DNA of 64,000 nt from Acidobacteriota bacterium (lineage in GTDB: Bacteria; Acidobacteriota; Thermoanaerobaculia; Multivoradales; J023), in contig JAJCXR010000048.1 in the NCBI GenBank assembly GCA_029263315.1, positions 1 through 64,000 of the forward strand, given 5' to 3'. The notes beneath the pieces are model-generated. The model did not search any database. It was not told where the DNA came from and saw only the letters and a program-made list of their open reading frames with translations. Positions within the stretch are counted from its first letter, which is position 1; every line of letters begins with the position of its first letter. Below are positions 1-8,969 of this stretch, piece after piece. Made by a program: the position numbers and the translations under genes.

Positions 1-358
1 CGCTGGTATTCGAGCGCCGATGCATCCACGTCCGCGGCGTTACGCTCGCTGCAACAGAGCCCCACTATGCCTCGCTCGCAAGCCTTGCGGACGCGGCGCC
101 TCGGGGCTCTCGATACGTCACCGTATTTCCGGCAAGGTGTACTTAGGGCCGGCGAATGACTTAGGGTCCCGAAAAAATAATTATCTCCGGCTCACTTTCC
201 ATCCATCCCGCAACTTGACGGGTGCCAACTTGACAGGTGCCTGGCACCTGATTTCCCAACCCTTCCGCGGGTGCCTGGCACCGCACTCATCCCCCATGAG
301 ACAAATTATCCCCATCGGCGGACTTCTCATCGGCGGGACCTTGTGATAGCAATTCCAC
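1..358. other. Left-edge non-coding stretch
   Basis: No convincing gene is visible in the first 358 bases. The short reading frames on either strand lack a recognisable product and a ribosome binding site. The only structure I see is a pair of near-palindromes at 236-248 and 270-282, described separately. The stretch presumably holds the promoter for the propeller gene starting at 359, but I cannot point to a credible -35/-10 pair. Confidence 0.5.
234..282. repeat. Two copies of a GGTGCCTGGCACC palindromic unit
   Basis: GGTGCCTGGCACC occurs at 236-248 and again at 270-282, 34 bp apart. Each copy is an inverted repeat around a single central base, and the first is extended to CAG...CTG. Paired short palindromes between genes are typical of REP-like extragenic elements, which are often mobilised by RAYT transposases. 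No transposase is in this window, so the REP assignment is inference. Confidence 0.6.
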
Positions 359-1384
359 ATGATCAAGCAATCGCACCGTCTCTTCCAGCGTCCGTCCCTC
401 CGCCATGGTGGTCAGGGACGGCCATCGCCGTCCTGGCTCGTCTTGAGCCTATTACTGCTCGCCCCGACCCAGCTCAGCTGGGGTCAAGGGGGGGTACAGA
501 TGGGGCTCGGCGTCGTTGCGCCCACCAGCGACGAAACCATCATCGACTTCAACTTGAGCCGCAGCTCACGGCGGGACCGGCGTCCGAGGATCTCACCGGA
601 CGGCCAGTGGATCGTCTTCGAGAGCGAGCGGGACGGCAATCGGGAGGTCTACATCATGGCCTCCGACGGCACCGGGCAACGGCGGCTCACTTACCATCAG
701 GCGGCGGACGGTACACCCTCCATGTCGCCCGATGGTCAGAGTGTGCTCTTCCAATCGAATCGCATTCAAGAGTACGGCGGTGATCGCCGCCATGACCTCT
801 GGTTGATGGATCTGGAGACCTCTCGCCCACCCCGCCAACTGACCGACGATCGGGCCGACGACGCCTTCGGCAGCTTCTCCCCCGATGGACGCTGGATCGT
901 CTTCTCCAGCGGCCGCAACGGCAACGTCGATCTCTACCGCTTGAAGGTCGAGGATGGCACCCTGGAGCAGCTCACCGAGCACCCAGCCCACGATCTATGG
1001 CCCATGTACTCCCCCGACGGCAAGCACATCGTCTTCTCGTCCAAGCGGGAAGAGCAAGACGATCTCTACTCGATACCGGCGGAGGGTGGCGAGGCCCGGC
1101 GTCTGACCAGCGAGGCCGGCAACAACTTTGTGCCGTCTTTCTTTCCGGACTCCGAGCGATTGATCTTCGTCTCCACCCGCGACGGTTTCAACCGACTCTA
1201 CAAAATGGTGCTGGACAGCGGCGAGACGATCGCCCTCGATCCACCGCCCTCAGGCCGGGTTACGGAGCCGCAGATTTCCCCCGACGGCTCGTTCCTGGTC
1301 TTCGTGTCCGATGGCGACGACCAACAGGAAATCTACCGCCGTTCGCTCCTGCCGGTGGGGCGCCCGGAAATCATCCTGGAGTAG
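359..1384 (+). CDS. Secreted TolB/PD40-type six-repeat beta-propeller protein
   Basis: This 341-residue protein starts with a basic n-region and a hydrophobic stretch (about residues 22-40, ending near SWGQG) that reads as a signal peptide, so export is expected. The rest consists of six PD40/WD40-like repeats, each with a core of the form SPDG..IVF.S (for example SPDGQWIVFES, SPDGRWIVFSS and SPDGKHIVFSS). The fifth repeat is degenerate (FPDSERLIFVS). Such repeats build TolB-like propellers that bind partner proteins or peptides in the periplasm. It lacks the N-terminal TolB domain, so it is not TolB proper. It stands alone on the plus strand, tail to tail with the CAP gene. A role in sensing or binding is inference. 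Confidence 0.85.
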   Translation: MIKQSHRLFQRPSLRHGGQGRPSPSWLVLSLLLLAPTQLSWGQGGVQMGLGVVAPTSDETIIDFNLSRSSRRDRRPRISPDGQWIVFESERDGNREVYIMASDGTGQRRLTYHQAADGTPSMSPDGQSVLFQSNRIQEYGGDRRHDLWLMDLETSRPPRQLTDDRADDAFGSFSPDGRWIVFSSGRNGNVDLYRLKVEDGTLEQLTEHPAHDLWPMYSPDGKHIVFSSKREEQDDLYSIPAEGGEARRLTSEAGNNFVPSFFPDSERLIFVSTRDGFNRLYKMVLDSGETIALDPPPSGRVTEPQISPDGSFLVFVSDGDDQQEIYRRSLLPVGRPEIILE

Positions 1385-1392
1385 GGGTCAAC

Positions 1393-2247
1393 TCAGGGTG
1401 GCGCTGCGGCAAGCCGTTCGACCTCGAGCTGAGGACCGTCGATGACGGAGAACCGTCGTTCGCTCTCCCGGAAATAGAACCGCAGCCGGTAGGCTCCCGG
1501 CGTCACCTCGACCCGAAAGTCGGCGGGCTCTACGAAGTCGGGGCTTTGTCGCCTTTCTTGCCGCCGGGGATTGCCCAACGGTTGTAGGGAAACGCCCTCC
1601 GGACGACGTCCGATGCCTTCGACGAAGCTCAGGGGCCAGCGGCTTCCGACCTTCAGGGAGGGCGGCAAGGCCGTCGTTAGAAAGGCCTCGACGGCGGCAA
1701 AGAGCTGGACACAGCGCAGCTCTCTTCCCCGCATCACCAGGCCGACGCCGGAATAGTTGTAATCGACCCGCAGGATGTTGCGGCGATGACCGGGGCTCCC
1801 CATCCAGCCGCTGACGAGCTCTGCCGCCAGGGCCTGTGGCGACTCCGGCCAATGACCGGAAAAGGCAGCCAGGTTCTCCCCCACCAAGCCGATCAAGCGA
1901 CGGTGTTGACGGGCGATGCGATCGCTCGGGCCCCGGCCTTCGAGGTCGATGTGGTCGAGGCGTCGTCGGCGGATCAAGTCCTGGCCGGTGCGGCGAGCGA
2001 TGTCCGCCAGGGTGGCATCCCACAACAGGGGCTCGAGGCCGTGACTCCGTCGTTGGACGTTGATGGAATCCAGGATGGCAACTTCGAGGACGGAGATTTC
2101 CAGACTCCTGTGATCGAGAGCAGCGTCTTGGGAAGGACCACCTCGACCACCGTTCCCGGCAAACCCGGACGAAGCCATCGCCAGGACCATGCTCAGGACG
2201 ACGGCCGGTACCCACCGCCGGGACAACCCGGGCCATCCCACCGGCAT
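1393..2247 (-). CDS. Secreted CAP (SCP/PR-1) domain protein
   Basis: This exported protein of about 284 residues has a CAP/SCP domain in its first half. Family hallmarks are present: an N-terminal helix with INVQRRSHGLEPLLWD, then GENLAAF, and a segment SGWMGSPGHRRNIL matching the CAP signature W..S.GH..NIL. The C-terminal 100 residues are not recognised. I chose the ATG at 2247, one base after the hemA stop (TAAGATG), because it gives translational coupling and a clean signal peptide (VPAVVLSMVLAMASSGFAG). The upstream in-frame start at 2373 lies inside hemA. Bacterial CAP proteins are extracytoplasmic and mostly of unknown function. It is the last gene of the ccsA-hemA-CAP run. Confidence 0.85.
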   Translation of the reverse strand: MPVGWPGLSRRWVPAVVLSMVLAMASSGFAGNGGRGGPSQDAALDHRSLEISVLEVAILDSINVQRRSHGLEPLLWDATLADIARRTGQDLIRRRRLDHIDLEGRGPSDRIARQHRRLIGLVGENLAAFSGHWPESPQALAAELVSGWMGSPGHRRNILRVDYNYSGVGLVMRGRELRCVQLFAAVEAFLTTALPPSLKVGSRWPLSFVEGIGRRPEGVSLQPLGNPRRQERRQSPDFVEPADFRVEVTPGAYRLRFYFRESERRFSVIDGPQLEVERLAAAPP

Positions 2248-2248
2248 C

Positions 2249-3610
2249 TTACCCGTCTCCGTCGTCGGAGCCACGATCGTGGCGTGCACCGTCCTTTGTT
2301 GTCTCGACCTGCGGAGGCGTCTCCTCCAAGCGGAACAGGCGGCGGGCCCATTGCAAGGTCTCGGAATCTCCACCGGTGCGTAGCTCGATGCTGGGGTGAT
2401 GCAATAGCTTGCGCACCAGGCTGCGGGTCATGGCGTCGACTTCCGCCGCCACCTCCTCGGGCCAGCGTTTGCGCGCCGCCGCCAGCTCGCGCTGCCGGAG
2501 ACTCTCCGCCCAACGCTGCAAGGAGCCGATCACCGGCTCAGCGGCGAGGCTACGGTGCCAATCCTGAAAACGGGCCAGCTCCCGATCGAGAATCTCCTGG
2601 GCCCGCGGCACCTCCTCGCGCCGCCGGCGCAGATTCTGGTGGATCAGGGCCTCCAGGGAATCGATATCCTGTAGGAAGAGGTTCTCCAGGTCGCCGGCTT
2701 GGGGATCGATGTTGCGCGGCACCCCGAGGTCGACGGCCAGCATGGGGCGGGACTTCCGCAACTGCATGGCGCGTCGCATGTCGCTGTGATGAAAGATGGG
2801 TTCCTCGGCGCCCGTGGAGGTGACCACAACATCGAAGTCCGCCACCCGCGCTTGCCTATCGTCGTAGGGCACGGTCTGGGCATCGGGAAACAAGGCATGG
2901 AAAGCTTCGAGGCGGGAGCCGCCGCGGTTGCACACCGCCAAGTCGCGGATCCCCTTCTCTTTGAAGCTACGGGCCACCTGCCGGGACATCTCGCCCGCCC
3001 CGATGAGCAGCACCTTGCAGCTATCGAGCCGGCTAAAAATATTACGCGCCAGATCGATCACCGCATAACCAAAGGACACCGAGCCCGACCCCAGGGCCGT
3101 CTCCCTGCGCACTCGGCCACCGGCTCCGATGGCCCGTTTGAGCAATTGTCGCAGCACCGTGCCACTGCTGCGACAGCTGTTGCTGGCGGCGGCGGCGTGC
3201 TTGACTTGACCTAGAATTTCCGGTTCCCCAAGCACCATGGATTGCAGACCGCTGGCCACCTCGAAAAGGTGCTGCGCCGCTTCACTGCCCCGTTTGACAT
3301 AGAAACGACCTTCCGACTCGATCTCCGGGGCCCGCGCCAGGAAGACATCGCTCAGCGCCATGCGATAGGCCGACGCTTCCTCCTGCGGCAACAAATAGAG
3401 CTCGGTACGGTTGCAAGTCGACAGCAGGACGACCTCGCGGACCTCCGGCCGAGTCACCAGGGAACGCATCAACGCCTCGCCGTCCTCGGCTCTGAAGGAA
3501 ACCTTCTCCCGCAGCGCCAGGGGAGCGCAGCGATGATCGATCCCGATCATCAGGAGGCTAGGCGCCTGGTCGGAGGTGTCACCGCTCAATGGATGCAGCA
3601 TCGGTTGCAT
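2249..3610 (-). CDS. hemA: Glutamyl-tRNA reductase
   Basis: This is NADPH-dependent reduction of glutamyl-tRNA to glutamate-1-semialdehyde, the first committed step of C5 tetrapyrrole synthesis in the cytosol. The 453-residue length fits the family. The N-terminal catalytic domain carries STCNRTELY with nucleophile Cys66. The middle Rossmann-like domain has GAGEMSRQVA, followed by STGAEEPI and VDLGVPRNIDP. The C-terminal dimerisation helices include RSLVRKLLHHPS. It sits 34 bp downstream of a HemX/CcsA-like gene, a classic pairing. No hemC or hemD follows; a CAP gene takes their place. The N-terminus could begin at Met4 or Met21 instead. Confidence 0.97.
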   Translation of the reverse strand: MQPMLHPLSGDTSDQAPSLLMIGIDHRCAPLALREKVSFRAEDGEALMRSLVTRPEVREVVLLSTCNRTELYLLPQEEASAYRMALSDVFLARAPEIESEGRFYVKRGSEAAQHLFEVASGLQSMVLGEPEILGQVKHAAAASNSCRSSGTVLRQLLKRAIGAGGRVRRETALGSGSVSFGYAVIDLARNIFSRLDSCKVLLIGAGEMSRQVARSFKEKGIRDLAVCNRGGSRLEAFHALFPDAQTVPYDDRQARVADFDVVVTSTGAEEPIFHHSDMRRAMQLRKSRPMLAVDLGVPRNIDPQAGDLENLFLQDIDSLEALIHQNLRRRREEVPRAQEILDRELARFQDWHRSLAAEPVIGSLQRWAESLRQRELAAARKRWPEEVAAEVDAMTRSLVRKLLHHPSIELRTGGDSETLQWARRLFRLEETPPQVETTKDGARHDRGSDDGDG

Positions 3611-3644
3611 GGTCTGGACCCCAACATGGAACAGCAGAAGCGTT

Positions 3645-4484
3645 TCAAACGAATCCGTGCAGGTCTGTGAAGAAAAAATTCACCGCCACCGCCGAGAACA
3701 GCACGGCGGCGAATCCCGCCAGGCTGGCGATGGCTGTTTGCCGGCCTTGCCAGCGCCGCAGACGGCGCAGACCCAGGGACAAGCCGTAGAAGACCCAGGT
3801 GACGATGGTCACCAGGATCTTCGGGTCCATCAGCCAGTTGCCGGCGAACACCTCGTTGGCCCACACGGCACCGGACACCAGGGCTCCGGTGAGAGCGATA
3901 AAACCCGCCAACAGGGCACCCACCATCATGCGTTCGAGAACTTCCAGCGGCGGCAGCTTGCCGAAAAAGACTGAGAACTGCCGGCGCTTGATCTCCGAAT
4001 AGAGACGCAGAAAGAGGAATCCATAGCTGGCGGCGACGGCAAAAGCGGCGTAGCCGAGCAGCCCGAATCCCGCGTGGGCCGAGAACAGAGGGTTGTGGAA
4101 GATCTCCTGATAAGGCGGTTTGGCGGTGTAGAGCAAGGAGGACAAGACTTCGAAAAAACATGCCAAGGTGGTCATCCACAGTCCGGTGGCCAGCTCGTTG
4201 CTCTGCCACTCCACCAGCGCATAAACCACCGCGATGGCAAAGGCGGTGGCCGACAGCGCCTGCGACACGGTGGCGGCCGGAAACTGCTGCCAGCGCACCC
4301 CGAGCATGATCAGCTGGGTCATGTGCAAGGCCAAGGTGACGCGCAGCAGCAGCGGTGCGGCGCGTTGGGCCAAGGCATGCTCGGCGAAGAAATAGAATCC
4401 GTATCCCACCGCCACCAAGAGGTAGAGCATAGGCAGGAAAACGGCGCTGATCTTGAGGGCTACATCCAGTTGCTGGGCGGTCAC
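3645..4484 (-). CDS. HemX/CcsA-like cytochrome c assembly membrane protein
   Basis: This 279-residue polytopic membrane protein has about eight hydrophobic segments. It resembles the CcsA/HemX family by the conserved pattern around HAGFGLLGYAAFAVAASYGF, followed by a loop with PLEVLERMMVGALLAGF and a late segment WANEVFAGNWLMDPK.LVT. CcsA handles haem for cytochrome c maturation, while HemX homologues next to hemA influence GluTR levels. The position directly upstream of hemA favours the HemX-type role, but sequence alone does not decide. Translation probably starts at a GTG (4484-4482), with GGAG about 11 bases upstream. Confidence 0.85.
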   Translation of the reverse strand: MTAQQLDVALKISAVFLPMLYLLVAVGYGFYFFAEHALAQRAAPLLLRVTLALHMTQLIMLGVRWQQFPAATVSQALSATAFAIAVVYALVEWQSNELATGLWMTTLACFFEVLSSLLYTAKPPYQEIFHNPLFSAHAGFGLLGYAAFAVAASYGFLFLRLYSEIKRRQFSVFFGKLPPLEVLERMMVGALLAGFIALTGALVSGAVWANEVFAGNWLMDPKILVTIVTWVFYGLSLGLRRLRRWQGRQTAIASLAGFAAVLFSAVAVNFFFTDLHGFV

Positions 4485-4810
4485 AGGTGGGGGCGCTCCG
4501 GCTCAAGAAGTGAGGCTGGTCACTGGGAGGCTCGTCACTGCGAGGCTGATCACTATAGACGAGCATCAGGGTCTGACCGCTTAGGCTCAGCCCCAGGTCT
4601 TCGGTGAGTCTACCACTCTCCGTCGCCGCCGCCAGCTGAGGGGCCCTCCTGGACCCGTCGGGCCGAGGTGAGGGTTCCTGGCGGCTTGTTCCCGTGCGGT
4701 GCCTCTGCTAGGGTCCGGCGGGCCGGTGACCGGCCCGCTCGGCGCCACGACACCAGCCCCTACGACCGCCGCTTCAACCGATGCGAAATCCCAACGACGG
4801 AGAGCCCACC
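4485..4810. promoter_or_regulatory. Divergent intergenic region between ccsA-hemA and purA
   Basis: These 326 bases separate two divergently transcribed units and must hold both promoters. Next to the ccsA-like start lies a three-copy 15-bp tandem repeat (4512-4556). The remainder is GC-rich, and I cannot name convincing promoter boxes. purA is preceded by GGAG eight bases before its chosen ATG at 4811. Confidence 0.4.
4512..4556. repeat. 3 x 15-bp imperfect tandem repeat
   Basis: Units GAGGCTGGTCACTGG (4512), GAGGCTCGTCACTGC (4527) and GAGGCTGATCACTAT (4542) are identical at most positions. They lie just upstream of the ccsA-like start, outside its coding region. This is one of several similar short arrays in the window. 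Confidence 0.85.
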
Positions 4811-6157
4811 ATGACCGCCACCGCCAGCACTGTTGTCCTAGGAATGCAATGGGGTGACGAAGGCAAAGGGAAGATTGTCGACCTCATCTGCCCGGCCTTC
4901 GAGATCGTCGCCCGTTTCCAAGGGGGCCACAACGCAGGGCACACCGTCAAGTTCGGCGATCAACACTTTGCGCTTCACTTGCTGCCGTCGGGCATCCTGC
5001 ACAGCACCATGCAATGTGTGCTCGGCAATGGCATGGTTATCTATCCGCCCGCCCTCTTTGAAGAAATCGACAGCCTGGTGGACGTCGGTGTCGATCCCCG
5101 GGACCGACTCTTCGTCTGCGATCGCGCGCAGGTCATCCTGCCCACCCACGTCCTCCTCGATCAGGCCCGGGAAGCGGCCCGGGGCGCCGATCGCATCGGC
5201 ACCACGGTGCGGGGCATCGGCCCCGCCTACGAGAGCAAGGCGGCGCGTAGCGGCATCCGCTGTGGCGACTTCCTCTCCAACGGTCTGCGGCAACGCCTCG
5301 AGGCCCACTTGACGATGGCGGGCGCGCAGCTGAGCGCCCTGGGGGTCGACAAGGTTCCCTCCCTCGACGAGCTAGAAGCCCTCTGCCGTGACTGGGGCAA
5401 ACGCCTGGCGCCCTATTTGGCCGACACCACGGTGCGGCTCAATCGCGCCTTGCAAAAGGGCCATGGCGTGCTCTTCGAGGGCGCCCAAGGAGCTCTCCTC
5501 GACATCGACCACGGAACCTATCCGTTTGTCACCAGCTCCAACTCCACGGCGGGGGGCGCCGCCACCGGTACGGGAGTTCCCCCCACCCACATTACCGGCA
5601 TTCTGGGGGTGATCAAGGCTTACACGACGCGGGTGGGGGCCGGCCCCTTCGTCTGCGAGTTGGAGGACGACGACGGCGAGCACCTGCGACGCCGGGGCAA
5701 CGAATTTGGCACCACCACTGGCCGACCACGGCGCTGCGGTTGGTTCGACGCCGTCTTGGCACGCTACTCGGCCTTGATCAACGGCGTCGATACCCTCGCT
5801 CTCACTAAGCTCGATGTGCTCGACGAGCTCGACGAAATCAAGCTGTGCACCGCCTACCGCTACCGCGGTGAAGAGTTGCGGGACTTCCCCTCCGACCTCG
5901 AGCTGTTGGGGCAGTGCGAGCCCGTCTACCGGACCTTCGCCGGTTGGAAGACCTCCACCGTCGGCAGCCTGACGACGGACGACCTGCCGGAAAATGCCAA
6001 GATCTATCTTCGGGCTCTGGAAGAGGAAGTGGGGGCTCCCATTGGCCTCATCTCCACCGGGCCGCGGCGGGAAGAAACCATCCTCATTGCCAGCCCGGTG
6101 CTCGATCGGCTGGTTGGCGGCCGCCTCGAGGACATCCTGGCGCAGCGGGGCTCTTGA
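4811..6157 (+). CDS. purA: Adenylosuccinate synthetase
   Basis: The enzyme joins IMP and aspartate using GTP to give adenylosuccinate, the first AMP-specific step of purine synthesis in the cytosol. The N-terminal P-loop-like WGDEGKGKIVD and GGHNAGHTV motifs are intact. So are GTTVRGIGPAYESKAAR, the FEGAQGALLDIDHGTYPFVTSS region (in parts) and the C-terminal GRPRRCGWFDAV and LTKLDVLD signatures. The length of 448 residues is normal. I use the ATG at 4811, which has GGAG at proper spacing and begins ten residues before the glycine-rich loop, rather than the ATG at 4781. It is a single gene, converging on the caspase gene 10 bp downstream. Confidence 0.97.
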   Translation: MTATASTVVLGMQWGDEGKGKIVDLICPAFEIVARFQGGHNAGHTVKFGDQHFALHLLPSGILHSTMQCVLGNGMVIYPPALFEEIDSLVDVGVDPRDRLFVCDRAQVILPTHVLLDQAREAARGADRIGTTVRGIGPAYESKAARSGIRCGDFLSNGLRQRLEAHLTMAGAQLSALGVDKVPSLDELEALCRDWGKRLAPYLADTTVRLNRALQKGHGVLFEGAQGALLDIDHGTYPFVTSSNSTAGGAATGTGVPPTHITGILGVIKAYTTRVGAGPFVCELEDDDGEHLRRRGNEFGTTTGRPRRCGWFDAVLARYSALINGVDTLALTKLDVLDELDEIKLCTAYRYRGEELRDFPSDLELLGQCEPVYRTFAGWKTSTVGSLTTDDLPENAKIYLRALEEEVGAPIGLISTGPRREETILIASPVLDRLVGGRLEDILAQRGS

Positions 6158-6167
6158 GACGAGGGCC

Positions 6168-8423
6168 TCACTCGCCATCCCCAGGCTCCGCCTGAACCTC
6201 GACGTCGAGGCTCGCTGTCGTCCAGTCGTGGGCCGCGTGGATGAACCGCGCCCCGTTCGCCTGGCCGACAGGTTGCGTCGCCCTGACGCCGCCCCGCATC
6301 GGCCCTCGGGCGGCTGTCCTCACTCGGGCGGCTGTCCTCACTCGGGCGGTTATATTCTCTCGGGCGGCTGTATCCAAGGGTGGCAGCGTCCACTCCCCCG
6401 GCACCATGGGCTCACCGGTGGCGACCACCTTGAAGGTCTCGATACCACCCCCACCCTGCGGCGAGGCTCGCATGGTGATCGGCAACCATGTCCAGCTGGG
6501 ACCCTCCACCATCAGCTGGCCTGGGCCTTGGGGATGGAGATGCACGACGCTCCAATCCCACCGCAAAGCCAGCACTTGCACATACAACCCGCGGTCGGCC
6601 GTGGAGCCGATGCCCAAGGCCATGTGACGGCCCGCCGGGATGATCGGCGGGGTTTCCGACAGGGGTTTGGGATGCATCGCCATACCAGGCTCCCAACCCT
6701 CAGGCAAGAGGGCCGCCCGCAAACGCAGCGCGCCGGCCAACAGGCTGGTCGGATCGTCGTTGGCGAGGCGGCGCAGATGCTCGAAGCGCGCCATATGGGC
6801 CACCTTGGCCACCAGCGCAGCGGCATCTGCCGGCGTCAGGATGGCCATTTCGGGAAGGCCCGACAGGGGCGCCCCGTCCCAGTGACAGATGCGGCAATGG
6901 CCCCGTCTCAGGCGCACTTGCCACCCGAGCTCCGTCGTTACCGAGGCCGCCCCTCGGGCCACCTCGAGATGCAGGAAACCACTGCCCACCAAGCCTGGGG
7001 GCGGCGTCTCCACAGCCTGTCGCAACCACCTCAGGACCTCCCCATTGGGCGCCGCCAGTCGACGTCCATTCCTCAGGACGGGCGCTTCCGAGCGGCTTTT
7101 CGCGGGGCCCCCGGTGTCGTCCTCGACGATACAGACCACCGGCGTCCCGGCGCCGTCCCCCGGCCCTAGGCAGCGGGCGACGTCTCCTACGCGGATGGCC
7201 GCCACGTCCTTATCGTCGTCGAGCCGTCTGGCCACCGCCTCATGGGCCGCCGCCGCTTCCACTTGCAGTCGCCAAGCCGGGTGGTTGTCGGTGGCGAGGA
7301 GCTCGAAAATAGCCCCCGGGCCGATATCCCAGGCACGGCCAACGCCGAGTCGCAGACGTTGCCCCGCCACATCGACATCGGTCACCGCCGCCGGCTGTCG
7401 GTCCACCGCTTCGGCGGCGAACCAAAGCTGAGAGCTATCCCCCTCCAGCAGCGGTGTTTGCAAGGCAATGTCCGGGCTCTCCAAACGCCTCAGGGCCTCC
7501 GAAAGCTGAAGATGTAGCCGCCGCCAAGTCAGCTGTCCGGCACCGGGAGAGGCCAGCAGCCGCAACAGGGTGTAGCTCAAGGCACCGCGCACCTGCCCCT
7601 CGAAGGGATGCTCCATGGCCTCCTGCCGGGCTCCACAGGCCGTCAATAGGGTGGCTCCGCCATGGCGCAACACGGCCGGCGCCACCCAGCCACTGGCCGC
7701 TGCGGCGGCGTGGCGAAAGATGGGCCCTGCCGACCAGCTCGGGATACCGGCCAACGGGGCCGCCGGCGGTTGGTGACGTACTTCCACTTGGTGGATGCGC
7801 CGCCACGCCGAAGCCAGCACTGCCCGATCGGCGACACCGCTGGAGCACAACGGCTGTAGCTCGCTGCCGCTCAACCGACGCCGCCTGCTGCTCGCCTTGC
7901 CATGCCGCATCATGCCGCCGGAATGACAAGCATCGAGGATCACCGTGACATGCAGTCCCCGGCCGAGCATGTCGTCCAGCAGAAAAGTCAGCTCGACGTC
8001 CCGCAACCAACGGCTACCGGGGGTGGCCAGATCGCAGGGTACCAACGCCTCGTCGAGCCCCGCCTCCCCTTTCTCATCCGGTAGCAAGGTGGCGGCACGC
8101 CCGCCGTGGCCGGAGTAGCACAGCAGCACCTGGCCCCCCCGACCCACCGCCCGTTGGCCGAGACACCGTATCTCGCTTACCAGATTGTGGTAGGTCGGCA
8201 ATCCGTCGCCCCTATCCGGAGCACCCATATCCCGAGCGCTTGTATCCGAAGCGCTCGACGGCAAGGGCGATAGCAGACGGCGTATGTTGCTCGGCGGTAC
8301 ATTGCGCCGCAACAGGAATCGGTACATCGCCTGGGCATCGGCCACCGCCCCCGCCAGGTTGTTGTCCGAGGCGTTTGGATAGCAATCGATGCCGATGAGC
8401 AGCGCCTGAAGAAGCTGGTTCAT
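6168..8423 (-). CDS. Caspase-family (C14, metacaspase-like) protein with long C-terminal region
   Basis: This protein has about 751 residues. The N-terminal caspase p20-like domain (about residues 1-280) begins LLIGIDCYPNASDNNLAGAVADA and contains the catalytic dyad: His106 in CYSGHGG and Cys166 in DACHSGG. Both are intact, so it is probably an active cysteine protease. No signal peptide is seen. The following 450 residues are not recognised. They may hold an effector or sensor domain, and the C-terminus contains an Arg/Ala-rich repeat (RVRTAA twice) encoded by a tandem DNA array. Start choice: ATG at 8423 over an upstream GTG at 8438. It is divergent from the MCE-like gene and first of three caspase-like folds within 10 kb. 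Confidence 0.88.
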   Translation of the reverse strand: MNQLLQALLIGIDCYPNASDNNLAGAVADAQAMYRFLLRRNVPPSNIRRLLSPLPSSASDTSARDMGAPDRGDGLPTYHNLVSEIRCLGQRAVGRGGQVLLCYSGHGGRAATLLPDEKGEAGLDEALVPCDLATPGSRWLRDVELTFLLDDMLGRGLHVTVILDACHSGGMMRHGKASSRRRRLSGSELQPLCSSGVADRAVLASAWRRIHQVEVRHQPPAAPLAGIPSWSAGPIFRHAAAAASGWVAPAVLRHGGATLLTACGARQEAMEHPFEGQVRGALSYTLLRLLASPGAGQLTWRRLHLQLSEALRRLESPDIALQTPLLEGDSSQLWFAAEAVDRQPAAVTDVDVAGQRLRLGVGRAWDIGPGAIFELLATDNHPAWRLQVEAAAAHEAVARRLDDDKDVAAIRVGDVARCLGPGDGAGTPVVCIVEDDTGGPAKSRSEAPVLRNGRRLAAPNGEVLRWLRQAVETPPPGLVGSGFLHLEVARGAASVTTELGWQVRLRRGHCRICHWDGAPLSGLPEMAILTPADAAALVAKVAHMARFEHLRRLANDDPTSLLAGALRLRAALLPEGWEPGMAMHPKPLSETPPIIPAGRHMALGIGSTADRGLYVQVLALRWDWSVVHLHPQGPGQLMVEGPSWTWLPITMRASPQGGGGIETFKVVATGEPMVPGEWTLPPLDTAARENITARVRTAARVRTAARGPMRGGVRATQPVGQANGARFIHAAHDWTTASLDVEVQAEPGDGE
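6305..6376. repeat. 4 x 18-bp tandem repeat inside the caspase gene
   Basis: Four 18-bp units beginning CTCGGGCGG start at 6305, 6323, 6341 and 6359; the first two are identical. The array is in frame and encodes the basic RTAA-type repeat near the C-terminus of the caspase-like protein, so copy-number change would alter the protein without a frameshift. Confidence 0.9.
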
Positions 8424-8594
8424 GACGAAGCACAACACGGTGGGTCGCAGTTTGTTGCCTCGGCCCCCCTAGGAAGACTGCACGGCCGAACATTCTCCAG
8501 CGGGCAGTGTTGCAATCAGTGTGCAGTCAGTATTCGCCCCGGCGCTGGCCAGGCTGGGACTTCCGCCAATCCCCTCGACTAGGAAAGACGCTGC

Positions 8595-8969
8595 ATGGTA
8601 CGCCTCAACCGAAGCCACTGGCTGGGGGTCGTCCTCCTCTGCCTCGGGATGGCCATCGCTGGGCTCGCCCTGGAGCTCGGCACCGGACCCATCTGCCCGG
8701 CCAGGACCGTCCTACTCGATGGCGCCGAAGGGCTGCAAATCGGCGACGCGGTGTATCTCGCAGACCAGCGGGTGGGTGAGGTGGTGGCCTTGGAGAACCA
8801 CGGACGACGGGTCGCCATCACGGTTCTCATGGACTGCCAACGTCATGGCAGCATCGCCGAAGGGGCCCAGCTCTACCTCTGGAATGACCCGCGGCAATCC
8901 GGGCGCAAGAGTCTTCGGCTGCTACTTTCACCGACCGCTCCCGAGCGCCAGTCCGGCGGCGTCCGGTAA
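8595..8969 (+). CDS. Small membrane-anchored MCE/MlaD-like protein
   Basis: This 124-residue protein has one N-terminal hydrophobic segment (about residues 9-27), likely an uncleaved anchor. It is followed by an MCE-like core with LQIGDAVYLADQRVGEVVAL, which matches the G..V...G..VG.V pattern of MlaD/MCE domains. MCE proteins form periplasmic hexamers that bind lipids. The usual MlaE/MlaF partners are not adjacent. The start ATG has AGGAAAG nine bases upstream. It is divergent from the caspase gene across a 171-bp gap, which may hold a shared regulatory region. The function here is unknown, and the MCE call is from pattern only. Confidence 0.65.
   Translation: MVRLNRSHWLGVVLLCLGMAIAGLALELGTGPICPARTVLLDGAEGLQIGDAVYLADQRVGEVVALENHGRRVAITVLMDCQRHGSIAEGAQLYLWNDPRQSGRKSLRLLLSPTAPERQSGGVR

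Noticed and set aside
1..346. Plus-strand frame at 20-346 as a gene
   Set aside because: It runs through the REP-like palindromes, lacks a ribosome site and has no recognisable sequence.
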